DNA of 54,433 nucleotides. Source: Thioalkalivibrio sp. GTDB taxonomy: Bacteria; Pseudomonadota; Gammaproteobacteria; Ectothiorhodospirales; Ectothiorhodospiraceae. Position numbers and translations under genes: made by a program. The DNA is taken from positions 1 through 54,433 of the forward strand of contig JAABTX010000005.1 of the NCBI GenBank assembly GCA_011389655.1, in the 5' to 3' direction. Below are positions 1 to 8,389 of this stretch, one piece after another. The notes under the pieces are model-generated. The model made no database searches. It had not been told where the DNA came from and saw nothing but the letters and a program-made list of their open reading frames with translations. Numbering within the stretch: the stretch's first letter is position 1; each line of letters starts with the position of its first letter.

Positions 1-449
1 CTCCCACACGGCCGCGATGGCCCGGGGCACTCAATGCAACACTGCATCGCGGCTGGAAGCCGCTCCTACACGGCCGCGATGGCCCGGGGCACTCAATGCA
101 ACACTGCATCGCGGCTGGAAGCCGCTCCTACACGGCCGCGATGGCCCGGGGCACTCAATGCAACACTGCATCGCGGCTGGAAGCCGCTCCTACACGGCCG
201 CGATGGCCCGGGGCACTCAATGCAACACTGCATCGCGGCTGGAAGCCGCTCCTACACGGCCGCGATGGCCCGGGGCACTCAATGCAACACTGCATCGCGG
301 CTGGAAGCCGCTCCTACACGGCCGCGATGGCCCGGGGCACTCAATGCAACACTGCATCGCGGCTGGAAGCCGCTCCTACACGGCCGCGATGGCCCGGGGC
401 ACTCAATGCAACACTGCATCGCGGCTGGAAGCCGCTCCTACACGGCCGC
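1..449. repeat. 62-bp tandem repeat array, about 7.2 copies
   Basis: A 62-bp unit repeats head to tail with no visible differences except one base at the left edge (ctccca instead of ctccta near position 5). Each unit carries the hairpin GCGGCTggaAGCCGC followed by CTCCTAC, then a GGCCGCGATGGCC segment and an ACTCAATGCAACACTGCAT spacer. The match stops at 449. The array reaches the window edge, so the true copy number may be higher. Since 62 is not a multiple of three, the unit is read in all three frames without stops, and the open frames across it are artefacts. The hairpin is the same one seen singly and in arrays elsewhere in the window (REP-like family A). This fills the gene-free stretch before the HDOD gene. 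Confidence 0.95.
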
Positions 450-497
450 CTCGGCACATGCGGGAGGCAAGCCTTCTCGGCGACTTCAGGCGTTTGC

Positions 498-1730
498 CTA
501 GGCCTTGCCCTGGATCACGGCCATCATCTCCTCGCGCTCGCTGGCCGCATTCTCGATCAGGTCCAGCTTCCCTTCCTCGTTGGGCGCGGGAAGATCCAGC
601 CGGGTGAACGCCGGTACTTCGTGGAAACGGGGAATGGCGGCGTCGGGGTCCGACTGGTTCAGGTGATAGAGTCGGGCCACGATGACCAGGTCGCAGTAGT
701 CCGGCGGGCCTTCGTGGTCGCGAAGCCAGTTGCCGGACTCGCGCACGACCATGCTCATGCCCGGCTCCATGCTCCAGGATGCAAACACGATTTCGCCGAC
801 CACACCGTGGAGCTTCTCGATGATCGCCGTGACCTCCTCATCGGTCGCTTCCGGATGATTGCGGCCGACGTAGTCGAGAATCGGAACAGCCCCCACGTCG
901 TGCAACAGGCCGGCAAGCAGGGCCTGCTCCGCATCCAGGCCCTTGCATTGACGGGCCAGCAGGAAGCTCAGCACCGAGACATGCACGCTGCGGTCCCACA
1001 ATTCGTGCATACGCCGCTTCAGCACCGGGGAGCTGGAGCGGAAGACCTGCTGCATTGCGATGGTCAGCGCCAGCCTGCGCGCGGCGACCAGCCCCAGCCG
1101 GACGGTCGCGTCGCGCACGCTCTTCACCGGGTTGCCGACCCCGTAGGCGGCGCTGCTGGCCGCGCGGATCAGCCCGGCGGTGATCGCGATGTCGAGCGAC
1201 ACGATGCCGGACAGGCGCTTGATGTCCACGTCCGGGTCCTTCATTGCCGTCTGGATCTTGATCGCCACTTCCGGAAGCGCGGGAAGTTCGAGCTTTTCCT
1301 CCTGGCAGGCCGCGTAGACCTCCGCGAACAGGGCGCTCTCGGTGTCGTCGAGCTCCGTCTCCTCGACCTCGTAGCCGGACTGGCTCTGCTGCCCGTGGAG
1401 AATCCCGTAGAGACGCTGATCGAGTCGCAGCACGACCGCCGTGCCGGAGGCCACCGCGTATTCCTGGAAGCGCCCCTCGGAGAACAGCGGCTGGCGCGCC
1501 CGGGTCGAACCGGCCGCCACGCTGATGGACCCGCTGCTGGTCACCAGGTTCACGCTGCCCTCGACCACGTAGACGAGCCAGCGGTGTTCCGCCGACGCGT
1601 CCAGCCGCTGACCGTAGCGCAGGTTTCCAAGCCGGCCTCTCTGGGCCAGTCCGGACCGTTTTTCGCGGTCCAGGTCCCCGACCGGAGACAGCCCGTCCAG
1701 CATCTGGGGTTGAGGAATGCGGTTATCCAC
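498..1730 (-). CDS. HDOD-domain signalling protein with N-terminal cyclic-nucleotide-binding-like region
   Basis: A predicted cytoplasmic signalling protein of about 410 residues. The C-terminal two thirds match the HDOD family (a degenerate HD hydrolase-like fold): LPALPEVAIKIQ begins the domain, followed by the LLHDVGAVPIL segment where true HD enzymes hold their metal site. The first 120 residues (VYVVEGSVNLVT, then SEGRFQEYAVASGTAVVLRL) resemble a cyclic-nucleotide-binding or cupin-like beta roll. HDOD proteins usually act in regulation of motility, biofilm or stress without known catalysis. A GTG at 1730 was chosen because similarity seems to start there; an ATG at 1703 is also possible, and the frame stays open to 2027, overlapping pilX. 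It lies downstream of the minor pilin genes, where pilY1 would often be, so a link to pilus-dependent behaviour is inference. Confidence 0.75.
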   Translation of the reverse strand: MDNRIPQPQMLDGLSPVGDLDREKRSGLAQRGRLGNLRYGQRLDASAEHRWLVYVVEGSVNLVTSSGSISVAAGSTRARQPLFSEGRFQEYAVASGTAVVLRLDQRLYGILHGQQSQSGYEVEETELDDTESALFAEVYAACQEEKLELPALPEVAIKIQTAMKDPDVDIKRLSGIVSLDIAITAGLIRAASSAAYGVGNPVKSVRDATVRLGLVAARRLALTIAMQQVFRSSSPVLKRRMHELWDRSVHVSVLSFLLARQCKGLDAEQALLAGLLHDVGAVPILDYVGRNHPEATDEEVTAIIEKLHGVVGEIVFASWSMEPGMSMVVRESGNWLRDHEGPPDYCDLVIVARLYHLNQSDPDAAIPRFHEVPAFTRLDLPAPNEEGKLDLIENAASEREEMMAVIQGKA

Positions 1731-1968
1731 CGTCGCGCCCGCCTCGTGTTCCGTCGTTGTCCCCTGCGGACGGCAGCCGCCGTCCGCACCCTGTGGTCTG
1801 GACTGGAGGGCCCCGGATCGGCCATCGGGATACCGCGTACGGACCGTGATTCGGTCCCTGGCCCATCCCGACCCGCGGGGCCCTGGCCCCCACCCTTGTA
1901 GCCTGCTGTATCGGCCCGGCGGCAGTGGACTTGAGGGCGTGATCACCAGCGCACGAGGTGAGCCTGCA

Positions 1969-2451
1969 TCAGTGCTGCAGCAACTCGGTCCAACCCGACA
2001 GGGCGCCATTGGCGTCGGCCGGGTCATCCCCGGAGGGACGCCGGTAGCGCCCCTGCACCTCGCGCACGGTGCCGATGCCCTCGATCTGGCCGCGGACGCG
2101 CATCAGCACCTCGTCACCGTCGAAGCGCAGCTCCTGCACCGACCAGCTCAGACCCGGCCGGATGACCCGGTCCAGCGCTCCCAGCGCCGCCATCGCGCCC
2201 TCGGGATCGCCCCAGAAGAGCTGGTCGTGGCGCTCCCCCCAGGTCTCTTCCTGCCACCACCGTCCCGCGTGCAGGAGCCCCGCCTCGGCCGCCAGGAAGA
2301 TCTCCGCGACCTGGCGCTGGTTGCCCGCGATTCGTTCATCGACAATCGCCTGCGTCATGCCGGTCACCGCGATCAGACTGCCCACGGCCAGCAGCACCAG
2401 CACCACCGCCAGCGCGATCCCGCGTCGACCCGACCGCATCCCCGGAGCCAT
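1969..2451 (-). CDS. pilX: Type IV pilus minor pilin PilX
   Basis: A 160-residue PilX-type protein. The N-terminus has RRGIALAVVLVLLAVGSLIAVTG, a short basic leader followed by a hydrophobic segment, then the family-typical DERIAGNQRQVAEIFLAAEAGL. That pattern (AGN, then A-A-E-A-G) is characteristic of PilX N-terminal domains. Minor pilins form the tip or priming complex of type IV pili together with FimT, PilV and PilW. It is the last gene of a tightly packed operon: its ATG overlaps the pilW stop by one base (TGATG). PilY1 and PilE, common next genes in Pseudomonas, are not here. PilX lacks the classical Glu at position 5 of the mature protein seen in the other pilins of this operon. Confidence 0.85.
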   Translation of the reverse strand: MAPGMRSGRRGIALAVVLVLLAVGSLIAVTGMTQAIVDERIAGNQRQVAEIFLAAEAGLLHAGRWWQEETWGERHDQLFWGDPEGAMAALGALDRVIRPGLSWSVQELRFDGDEVLMRVRGQIEGIGTVREVQGRYRRPSGDDPADANGALSGWTELLQH

Positions 2452-3047
2452 CAGATGGAGGGCTGCTCGGCCAGCACCGCGTTGCGCAGGCTCACCATGA
2501 ACTCCACCTCGTGGGCCAGCAGCTGCTGGCCCACCCGGCTCTCCAGCTCCAGCTCCACGCGCAGCGCGACCGGCCGCTCCCAGTTCGGGTCGCCGGCGGC
2601 ATCGACGGCGACGGCGTTCATCGAGCGCACGGCGCTGACCAGGGGCTGATTCTGGGCCGGAGACGCGTCGTTCCCGCAGCGCAGCTGATTGTCGTGCACG
2701 CTGTAGACACTGGCGACCCAGGGCCCGGTCTCGCCCAGGCAGTTCATGCCGGCCTTGCGCACGGTGAATAGCTGCTGCGTTTCGCTGCCGGGGTCACCGG
2801 GCTCCAGCCCCCCGGCAAGATCGAGCATCCCGCCCTCGCGCAGGCCCGCGCCGCGGATGTCCCGTGCCATGAAATCGGTCGCGAAGCGCAGATTCTCCTT
2901 CATCGTCGCGACCCGCTCCTGCTCGAGCTGCAGCTGCCGCACGCTCAGGAACAGGCTCACCGCCCCCGCGACCAGGAGCAGGCCGAGGGTCATCGCAACC
3001 ATCAGCTCGACCAGGGAGAAGGCCCGCTGCGCCTTCTCGGGGCTCAT
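2451..3047 (-). CDS. pilW: Type IV pilus minor pilin PilW
   Basis: A 198-residue prepilin-like protein. The leader is followed by the prepilin peptidase motif AFSLVELMVAMTLG, with Phe at mature position 1 and Glu5 conserved, then a hydrophobic helix of about 20 residues. The sequence ENLRFATDFMARDIRGAG is typical of PilW. The protein is inserted in the inner membrane, processed by PilD, and assembled with other minor pilins to initiate pilus polymerisation. Its start overlaps the end of pilV (ATGA) and its stop overlaps the start of pilX, implying translational coupling. Length is short compared with Pseudomonas PilW (about 270 residues). Confidence 0.88.
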   Translation of the reverse strand: MSPEKAQRAFSLVELMVAMTLGLLLVAGAVSLFLSVRQLQLEQERVATMKENLRFATDFMARDIRGAGLREGGMLDLAGGLEPGDPGSETQQLFTVRKAGMNCLGETGPWVASVYSVHDNQLRCGNDASPAQNQPLVSAVRSMNAVAVDAAGDPNWERPVALRVELELESRVGQQLLAHEVEFMVSLRNAVLAEQPSI

Positions 3048-3565
3048 GATCCCGGCTCCTGCGGCAGCTCAATGGCGTAGTCCAGCTGCACGCGGCCCTG
3101 CTCCGCATCCGCGAAGCGCTCCTCGGCCCAGGACACCGAGATCACCCGCCCGGTCCCGGCACCATTGACACGCACCTCAAGCCCCGGGAGACACACGTGC
3201 GGACCCGCCTGCGCGCAGTCCCGTCGCTGAACCCAGTCATCGACCCAGCCGAGTCCGGCATCTTCCCCGGCCGCGGCCATCCACAGCCGTTCACCGGCAT
3301 CCGCGGCGATCAGGCTCGCGAGCGTGCGCTGATAGGCCGAGTGCGTGGCCTGCAATGCGTGCAGCTGCAGCGCCACGCTGCCCAGGGCGCCGACCGCGAG
3401 GACCAGCAGCGCAATCAGCGTCTCCAGCAGACTGAAGCCCGAGCAGGCACGGATCCGCAGCCGCGCCGGCACCGGAGCCGGCCGAGAACGCGCGGCCGGG
3501 GCATGGGCGTGACGCGGACCGGACAGGAGCGGCATACCGGTACCGGGCAGTCCTCGACGGTTCAT
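3044..3565 (-). CDS. pilV: Type IV pilus minor pilin PilV
   Basis: A 173-residue prepilin-like protein with the motif GFSLLETLIALLVLAVGALG near residue 45, then LQLHALQATHSAYQRTLASLIAADAGERL, typical of PilV. The ATG at 3565 was chosen because it overlaps the fimT stop as ATGA. It leaves an unusually long, Arg/Pro-rich leader of about 43 residues before the peptidase site. A later ATG (MPLLSGPRHAH) would shorten this only partly. Longer leaders occur in some PilV homologues, but the start is the least certain of the operon. Role: minor pilin of the pilus-priming complex, acting with FimT, PilW and PilX. Confidence 0.85.
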   Translation of the reverse strand: MNRRGLPGTGMPLLSGPRHAHAPAARSRPAPVPARLRIRACSGFSLLETLIALLVLAVGALGSVALQLHALQATHSAYQRTLASLIAADAGERLWMAAAGEDAGLGWVDDWVQRRDCAQAGPHVCLPGLEVRVNGAGTGRVISVSWAEERFADAEQGRVQLDYAIELPQEPGS

Positions 3566-4083
3566 GCGCAACCTCCCTGCTGCACACGGATACGGCCTGT
3601 CCGGCTGATCACGATCTGGCGTCCGGCGTCTCCGGCGCACAGGGTGATCGTGCCCATCTGCAGGGCGCCACTGACCTGCCGCGTACCTCCCAGCCCGACG
3701 TAGGAGACATAGCGCTGCACGGGCTTGTTGCCGCTGATGGTGATGCCGTCCACGGCCCGATCACCGGCGGCAAGGAGAGGATCCCCGTCGCTGCGCAGCG
3801 CGTCTCCGGAGGTGTCCAGAAAGACGATCCAGCCCTGATCCCAGCCGCCGTCCTCGGCGCAGTAGACGCCGTCGACGCTCTTGCACAGGGTCGCGCGCGC
3901 ATTGTGGCGGACGGCCTCGGAGCGGGTGGCGTGAAGGGCCGCGACCAGGCGGTTGGTCGTGGTGGTCAGCCGGGTGTCCAGCACCAGGTCCCCGAAGGCC
4001 GGCACGCCGATACCGAGCAGTATCACGGCCACGGCCATCGTGACGAGGAGTTCGACGAGGGTGAGTCCCGCATCCCTGGGCAT
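3562..4083 (-). CDS. fimT: GspH/FimT family pseudopilin
   Basis: A 173-residue prepilin-like protein starting MPRDAGLTLVELLVTMAVAV: a short leader, the prepilin peptidase site G/LTLVE with Glu5, and the hydrophobic N-terminal helix. The segment LVAALHATRSEAVRHNARATLCKS is the signature of the GspH/FimT family, and the C-terminal part contains GWIVFLD, the usual FimT core strand. Two cysteine pairs may form disulfides. AAGGAGG lies 7 bases before the ATG, a strong ribosome binding site. It is the first gene of fimT-pilV-pilW-pilX. FimT proteins of naturally competent bacteria can bind DNA; whether this one does is unknown. Confidence 0.88.
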   Translation of the reverse strand: MPRDAGLTLVELLVTMAVAVILLGIGVPAFGDLVLDTRLTTTTNRLVAALHATRSEAVRHNARATLCKSVDGVYCAEDGGWDQGWIVFLDTSGDALRSDGDPLLAAGDRAVDGITISGNKPVQRYVSYVGLGGTRQVSGALQMGTITLCAGDAGRQIVISRTGRIRVQQGGCA

Positions 4084-4199
4084 CGCTGGCCTCCTTCCCT
4101 GAGGCTATGCAGACGCCTGGAGAATAGCGCGCGATTCCGGCGGTTTGAACCTTCTCGGTGGTTCTATATCCAGGGGAGGGGAGCGGCAGCCCGCAAGAC

Positions 4200-6017
4200 T
4201 CAGGCGCTGGCCCGCGACGCCTTCTTGCGCTCGTGTTCGAGCAGCAGCTTCTTGCGGATGCGGATGCCCTTCGGGGTCACCTCAACCAGCTCGTCGTCGT
4301 CGATGAACTCGATCGCCTGCTCCAGCGTCATGCGGATCGGCGGCGTCAGGATGATGTTCTCGTCGGAACCGGAGGCGCGGACGTTGGTAAGCTGCTTGGC
4401 CTTCAGCGGGTTCACCACGAGATCGTTGTCACGCGAGTGGATCCCGATGACCATGCCCTCGTAGACCTCTTCGCCCGGGCCAATGAACAGCTTGCCGCGC
4501 TCCTGCAGGTTGAACAGCGCATAGCCCAGCGCCTTCCCGGCGCCGTTCGCGACCAGCACGCCATTGCTGCGGGCGCCGATCGCGCCGGGCCTGAACGGGC
4601 CGTAGTGTTCGAACACGTGGTGAATGATGCCGGTGCCGGAGGTCGCGGTCAGGAATTCCGTCTGAAACCCGATCAGGCCGCGCGACGGCATGATGTAGTC
4701 CAGCCGGACCCGGCCCTTGCCGTCCGGCACCATGTCCTGCAGTTCGGCGCGACGGATGCCCAGGGCCTCCATCACCGTGCCCTGGTGGATCTCCTCGATG
4801 TCGATGGCGACGCGCTCGTAGGGCTCGCAGGCCTCGCCCTCCATCTCCCGCAACACCACCTCGGGGCGCGACACGCCGAGTTCGTAGCCCTCGCGGCGCA
4901 TGTTCTCGATCAGGATGCCGAGGTGCAGTTCACCGCGTCCCGAGACCTTGAACTTGTCGGCGTCCGCAGTCTCCTCCACCCGCAGCGCGACGTTGTGCTT
5001 CAACTCCTCCAGCAGCCGCTCGCGCAGCACGCGGGAGGTGACGAACTTGCCCTCGCGCCCCGCGAACGGGGAGGTGTTCACCTGGAAGGTCATGCTGACG
5101 GTGGGCTCGTCCACGGTCAGCGGCGGCATGGCCTCGACCTTCGCGGGATCGCAGAGGGTGTCGGAGATATAGAGCTCGTCCATCCCGGTGAAGGTGATGA
5201 TGTCGCCGGCCGCGGCCTCCGGGACCTCGATGCGCTGCAGGCCGTGGAAGCCCATGATCTGCAGCACGCGCCCGGAGCGCACATGGCCCATGCGGTCGAT
5301 GACCTTCACCGGGGTGTTCGTGCGGATCTTCCCCCGGGTGATGCGGCCGATGCCGATCAGGCCCTGGAAGCTGTTGTAGTCCAGCGACGACACCTGCATC
5401 TGGAACGGGCCGTCGGCATCCACCTCCGGCGGCGGCACGCGTTCGACAATGGTCTCGAACAGACAGCCCATGTCGCCCTCGCGCACGTCGGCATCCAGAC
5501 CCGCATAGCCCTGCAGGGCGGAGGCGTAGACGACGGGGAAGTCCAGCTGCTCGTCGCTCGCGCCGAGGCGGTCGAAGAGATCGAAGACCTGGTCGATGAC
5601 CCAGTGCGGGCGGGCGCCGGGGCGGTCGATCTTGTTCACCACGACGATCGGCTTGAAGCCCATCGCGAAGGCCTTCGAGGTCACGAAGCGGGTCTGCGGC
5701 ATGGGACCGTCGACCGCGTCGACCAGCAGCAGGACCGAATCCACCATGGACAGCACGCGTTCGACCTCACCGCCGAAGTCGGCGTGCCCGGGGGTGTCGA
5801 CGATGTTGATGCGGTAGTCGTTCCAGCGGATCGCGGTGTTCTTCGCGAGGATGGTGATGCCGCGCTCCTTCTCGATCGCGTTCGAGTCCATCAGCCGCTC
5901 GCCCTGCTCGGTACGGGCGTCCAGCGTGCCGGACTGGCGCAGCAGCTGGTCGACAAGGGTGGTCTTGCCATGATCGACGTGGGCGATGATGGCGATGTTG
6001 CGAAGATTGGCGGTCAT
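4200..6017 (-). CDS. typA: Ribosome-associated translational GTPase TypA/BipA
   Basis: A 605-residue translational GTPase, full length for the family. G1 is [10 protein letters not shown] (residues 13-22), switch I is KERGITI, G3 is [12 protein letters not shown], and G4 is NKID. Domains II, III and V follow, with the TypA-specific C-terminal domain ([29 protein letters not shown]) that distinguishes it from EF-G and LepA. BipA binds the ribosome and aids assembly or translation under stress such as low temperature. It is transcribed alone, 116 bp from fimT and 271 bp from the end of speA. C-terminal tail is Lys/Arg-rich ([20 protein letters not shown]). Confidence 0.97.
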   Translation of the reverse strand: MTANLRNIAIIAHVDHGKTTLVDQLLRQSGTLDARTEQGERLMDSNAIEKERGITILAKNTAIRWNDYRINIVDTPGHADFGGEVERVLSMVDSVLLLVDAVDGPMPQTRFVTSKAFAMGFKPIVVVNKIDRPGARPHWVIDQVFDLFDRLGASDEQLDFPVVYASALQGYAGLDADVREGDMGCLFETIVERVPPPEVDADGPFQMQVSSLDYNSFQGLIGIGRITRGKIRTNTPVKVIDRMGHVRSGRVLQIMGFHGLQRIEVPEAAAGDIITFTGMDELYISDTLCDPAKVEAMPPLTVDEPTVSMTFQVNTSPFAGREGKFVTSRVLRERLLEELKHNVALRVEETADADKFKVSGRGELHLGILIENMRREGYELGVSRPEVVLREMEGEACEPYERVAIDIEEIHQGTVMEALGIRRAELQDMVPDGKGRVRLDYIMPSRGLIGFQTEFLTATSGTGIIHHVFEHYGPFRPGAIGARSNGVLVANGAGKALGYALFNLQERGKLFIGPGEEVYEGMVIGIHSRDNDLVVNPLKAKQLTNVRASGSDENIILTPPIRMTLEQAIEFIDDDELVEVTPKGIRIRKKLLLEHERKKASRASA

Positions 6018-6092
6018 GCGGGGCGGGCTCGGCGGCGAAACGGGGGCGGATTATACCTGTTCGCCGTTTTCGCTGCCGCCGACGTTAATTAC

Positions 6093-6117
6093 GGGGACAG
6101 ATTCAAAATCTGTCCCC
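6093..6117. repeat. Small perfect inverted repeat (GGGGACAGAT family)
   Basis: GGGGACAGAT, a 5-base loop TCAAA, then ATCTGTCCCC: a perfect 10-bp stem. A related imperfect copy lies at 35496-35520. Short dispersed elements of this sequence are widespread in GC-rich Gammaproteobacteria and resemble REP-type elements; no transposase is present here. It sits between typA and speA. Confidence 0.8.
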
Positions 6118-6182
6118 GAGACCCCCGCGCTATGTAGTGCGGGAGCCTGCTCCCGCTCTCACGCGCGGAGGCTCGCTTCCGC

Positions 6183-6229
6183 GGCAGGAGGCGAGCCTCC
6201 TGCCGGACAAAGCGGCGGCAAGCCGCCGC
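6183..6229. repeat. Two adjacent perfect hairpins downstream of speA
   Basis: GGCAGGAGGC-GA-GCCTCCTGCC (10-bp stem, 6183-6204) and GCGGCGGC-AA-GCCGCCGC (8-bp stem, 6212-6229). Both lie 3' of speA (minus strand). They could stop transcription or stabilise the speA mRNA, but no T-tract follows. Together with 6093-6117 they fill most of the 271-bp gap between typA and speA. Confidence 0.65.
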
Positions 6230-6288
6230 ACTCCATGGGGTGCTTAAAGAACGGGGGGGTGAGTTCGGGGATTCGCGAGAGTTCCGGC

Positions 6289-8172
6289 TCAATCCTCGAG
6301 ATAGGTATAGCCGGTAAGTCCGTGCTCGAGCTCCGCGAGCAGTGCGCCGGCCTCGGCGCCGCGCAGGCCGATCGCATAGATCTTCTCGCGGTAGGCGCGA
6401 CGCAGCGTCTCGGGCTCGAAGTGTACGTAGCGCAGCAGTTCGTCCACGGTGTCGCCGCGCTCGGGCTCCACCAGCCGGTAGCCGCCGTCCTCGGTGAGTT
6501 CGACATTGATGGAATCGGTGTCCCCGAAGAGGTTGTGCAGGTCGCCGAGGATCTCCTGGTAGGCGCCGACCAGGAAGATGCCCAGGAAGTAGTCCTCGCC
6601 CTCTCGCCACGGATGCAGCGCCAGCGTGCTGACGGTGGACTCGGCCTCCACGTAGCGGTCCACCCGGCCGTCCGAGTCGCAGGTCAGGTCCTGCAGCACC
6701 GCGCGCCGGTGCGGTGGCTCGTCGAGGCGGTGCAGTGGCACCACCGGAAAGATCTGGTCGATCGCCCACGCGTCCGGGATCGACTGGAAGACCGAGAAGT
6801 TGCAGAAGTACTTGTCCGCGAGCTTCTCCGTGAGCTCCGCGCGGATCTCGCCGGGCAGCGTGTTCCTCCCGTCCGCGAGCAGGCGCTGGCAGATCACGAA
6901 GTGGAGTTCCTCGGCGCGGGCCCGGTCGGACAGCGACAGCAGGCCACGCGCGAACCGGGCCTGCGACTCCGACAGGCCGTAGGCGGCGTCGTGGTAGATC
7001 TCCGAGGGCGGCCGGCGGTCGTCGTGCAGCAGAGCGCGCATGTCCGCGAGCACTGCGGGCTCCCCGGGCTCGGCCGGTGCCGGATCGCCTGCACCCGGGG
7101 CCGCCTCGCTGTCGATCACGTTGGTGATCAGCACCGCGTGGTGGGCGGTCATCGCGCGGCCCGATTCGGTGAAGATCTCGGGCATCGTGCGGTGCTGGTC
7201 GCGACAGATATGCGCCAGCGGCCGCAGGATGTTCAGCGCGTATTCCTCCACCGAGTAGTTCATCGAGCAGTCGTTGCGCGAGCGCGTGCCCTCGTAGTCC
7301 ACGCCGAGCCCGCCGCCGACGTCGACGACCTGCAGGTTCGCGCCCGCGTCCGTCAGCGCCGCGAAATAATGCGCGGCCTCGCCCATCCCGGCCTGGATGT
7401 CGCGGATGTTGGCGATCTGCGAACCCATGTGGAAGTGCAGCAGCTGCATGTGTTCCAGCCAGTCGAGGCCTTGCAGGCGCTCCAGCAGGTGCAGCACGTC
7501 CGCCGCCGAGAGTCCGAACTTGGCCTTCTCGCCGCCAGTGTTCTGCCACTTCCCCTTGCCGATCGACGCCAGCCGCACGCGCAGGCCCAGCAGCGGCAGA
7601 ATGTCCATCTCGCGCGACTGGCGGATCACCTCCTCGAGCTCGGACGGCTTCTCGACCACGATGTATACGCGGTGACCCAACCGGCGGCCGATCAGCGCGA
7701 GTCGCACGTACTCGCGGTCCTTGTAGCCATTGCAGACGATCACGGAACCGGCCGGCGCGAGCGCCAGCACGGCCATCAGCTCGGGCTTGGAGCCGGCCTC
7801 CAGTCCGACGCGGGCGTCAGGCTCGGCGAGGATGCGCTGCACGACGGAGCGCTGCTGGTTCACCTTGATCGGGTAGATGGCGGTGAAGCCACCGGTGTAG
7901 TCCAGTTCCGCGGCGGCCTCCTCGAAGGCCCGGGTCAGACGCTGCACGCGCGACCCGAGCACGTCCTGGAAGCGCACCAGCACCGGCGGCCCGATGTGTT
8001 CCTGGCGCAGCCGCTGGGCCAGTTCGAACAGATCCACCCCCGGGTGCTCCGGCCAGTCCGGGCGACGCATGACCATCCGGCCCTGCGGATTGATCTCGAA
8101 GAAGCCGCCGTTCCAGTACGCGATGCTGTAGCCCCGGCGGGCGTCCTCGATGGTCCAGTTCGTGTCGTTCAT
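6289..8172 (-). CDS. speA: Biosynthetic arginine decarboxylase
   Basis: A 627-residue PLP-dependent arginine decarboxylase of the fold III (alanine racemase-like) type. AIYPIKVNQQ contains the Schiff-base Lys103, HFHMGSQIANI is the conserved His-Gly-Ser region of the barrel, and VDVGGGLGVDYEGT binds the PLP phosphate. Near the C-terminus CDSDGRVD supplies the substrate-binding Asp-Ser-Asp. It makes agmatine from arginine, the first step of putrescine synthesis by the arginine route. Length equals that of E. coli SpeA (about 630-660). It is divergent from speE across 217 bp, so both polyamine genes may share control. No agmatinase or agmatine deiminase gene lies in the window. Confidence 0.97.
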   Translation of the reverse strand: MNDTNWTIEDARRGYSIAYWNGGFFEINPQGRMVMRRPDWPEHPGVDLFELAQRLRQEHIGPPVLVRFQDVLGSRVQRLTRAFEEAAAELDYTGGFTAIYPIKVNQQRSVVQRILAEPDARVGLEAGSKPELMAVLALAPAGSVIVCNGYKDREYVRLALIGRRLGHRVYIVVEKPSELEEVIRQSREMDILPLLGLRVRLASIGKGKWQNTGGEKAKFGLSAADVLHLLERLQGLDWLEHMQLLHFHMGSQIANIRDIQAGMGEAAHYFAALTDAGANLQVVDVGGGLGVDYEGTRSRNDCSMNYSVEEYALNILRPLAHICRDQHRTMPEIFTESGRAMTAHHAVLITNVIDSEAAPGAGDPAPAEPGEPAVLADMRALLHDDRRPPSEIYHDAAYGLSESQARFARGLLSLSDRARAEELHFVICQRLLADGRNTLPGEIRAELTEKLADKYFCNFSVFQSIPDAWAIDQIFPVVPLHRLDEPPHRRAVLQDLTCDSDGRVDRYVEAESTVSTLALHPWREGEDYFLGIFLVGAYQEILGDLHNLFGDTDSINVELTEDGGYRLVEPERGDTVDELLRYVHFEPETLRRAYREKIYAIGLRGAEAGALLAELEHGLTGYTYLED

Positions 8173-8389
8173 GCGTGATCACCGTCTGGTCGTGCGCGTG
8201 GCTGGCCCCCTCCCCAACCGTCCCCCGCAAGCGCGGGAGGAAGCTCTCTCCCCCTCTACCGCAGGCGGGAGAGGGGTCGGGGTGAGGGCCGCGGTGAGGC
8301 CCGGGGTAACCGCCAGGGGGTGAGGCCCGGGCCCCGAGAACGTATCATACGCGCCACCCCACCTGCCCACGGCCCGGAGCCCCACCAAG
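8173..8389. promoter_or_regulatory. Divergent speA-speE intergenic region with repeats
   Basis: The 217 bp between the two divergent start codons must hold both promoters. It contains a CGCAGGCGGGAGAGGGG-type dispersed repeat around 8219-8275 and a duplicated GGGTGAGGCCCGGG (near 8280 and 8320). A possible -10 element TATCAT lies at 8343-8348, 42 bases before speE. No clear -35 was found, so the promoter call is tentative. Confidence 0.35.

Noticed and set aside
1-449. CRISPR array
   Set aside because: Units are contiguous and identical with no variable spacers, and no cas genes are near.
96-1901. Long plus-strand open frame across the 62-bp array and the HDOD gene
   Set aside because: It begins in the tandem repeat, runs antisense to a well-supported gene, and its translation is biased in the way expected of an antisense shadow in GC-rich DNA.
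6093-6117. Intrinsic terminator of speA
   Set aside because: The stem is followed by CGAGACC rather than a T-run on either strand, and a related copy lies elsewhere as a dispersed repeat.
4158-6137. 659-codon plus-strand open frame opposite typA
   Set aside because: It is antisense to typA, whose reading frame has full GTPase motifs.
5986-8178. 730-codon plus-strand open frame opposite speA
   Set aside because: Antisense shadow of speA; its translation shows no conserved pattern.
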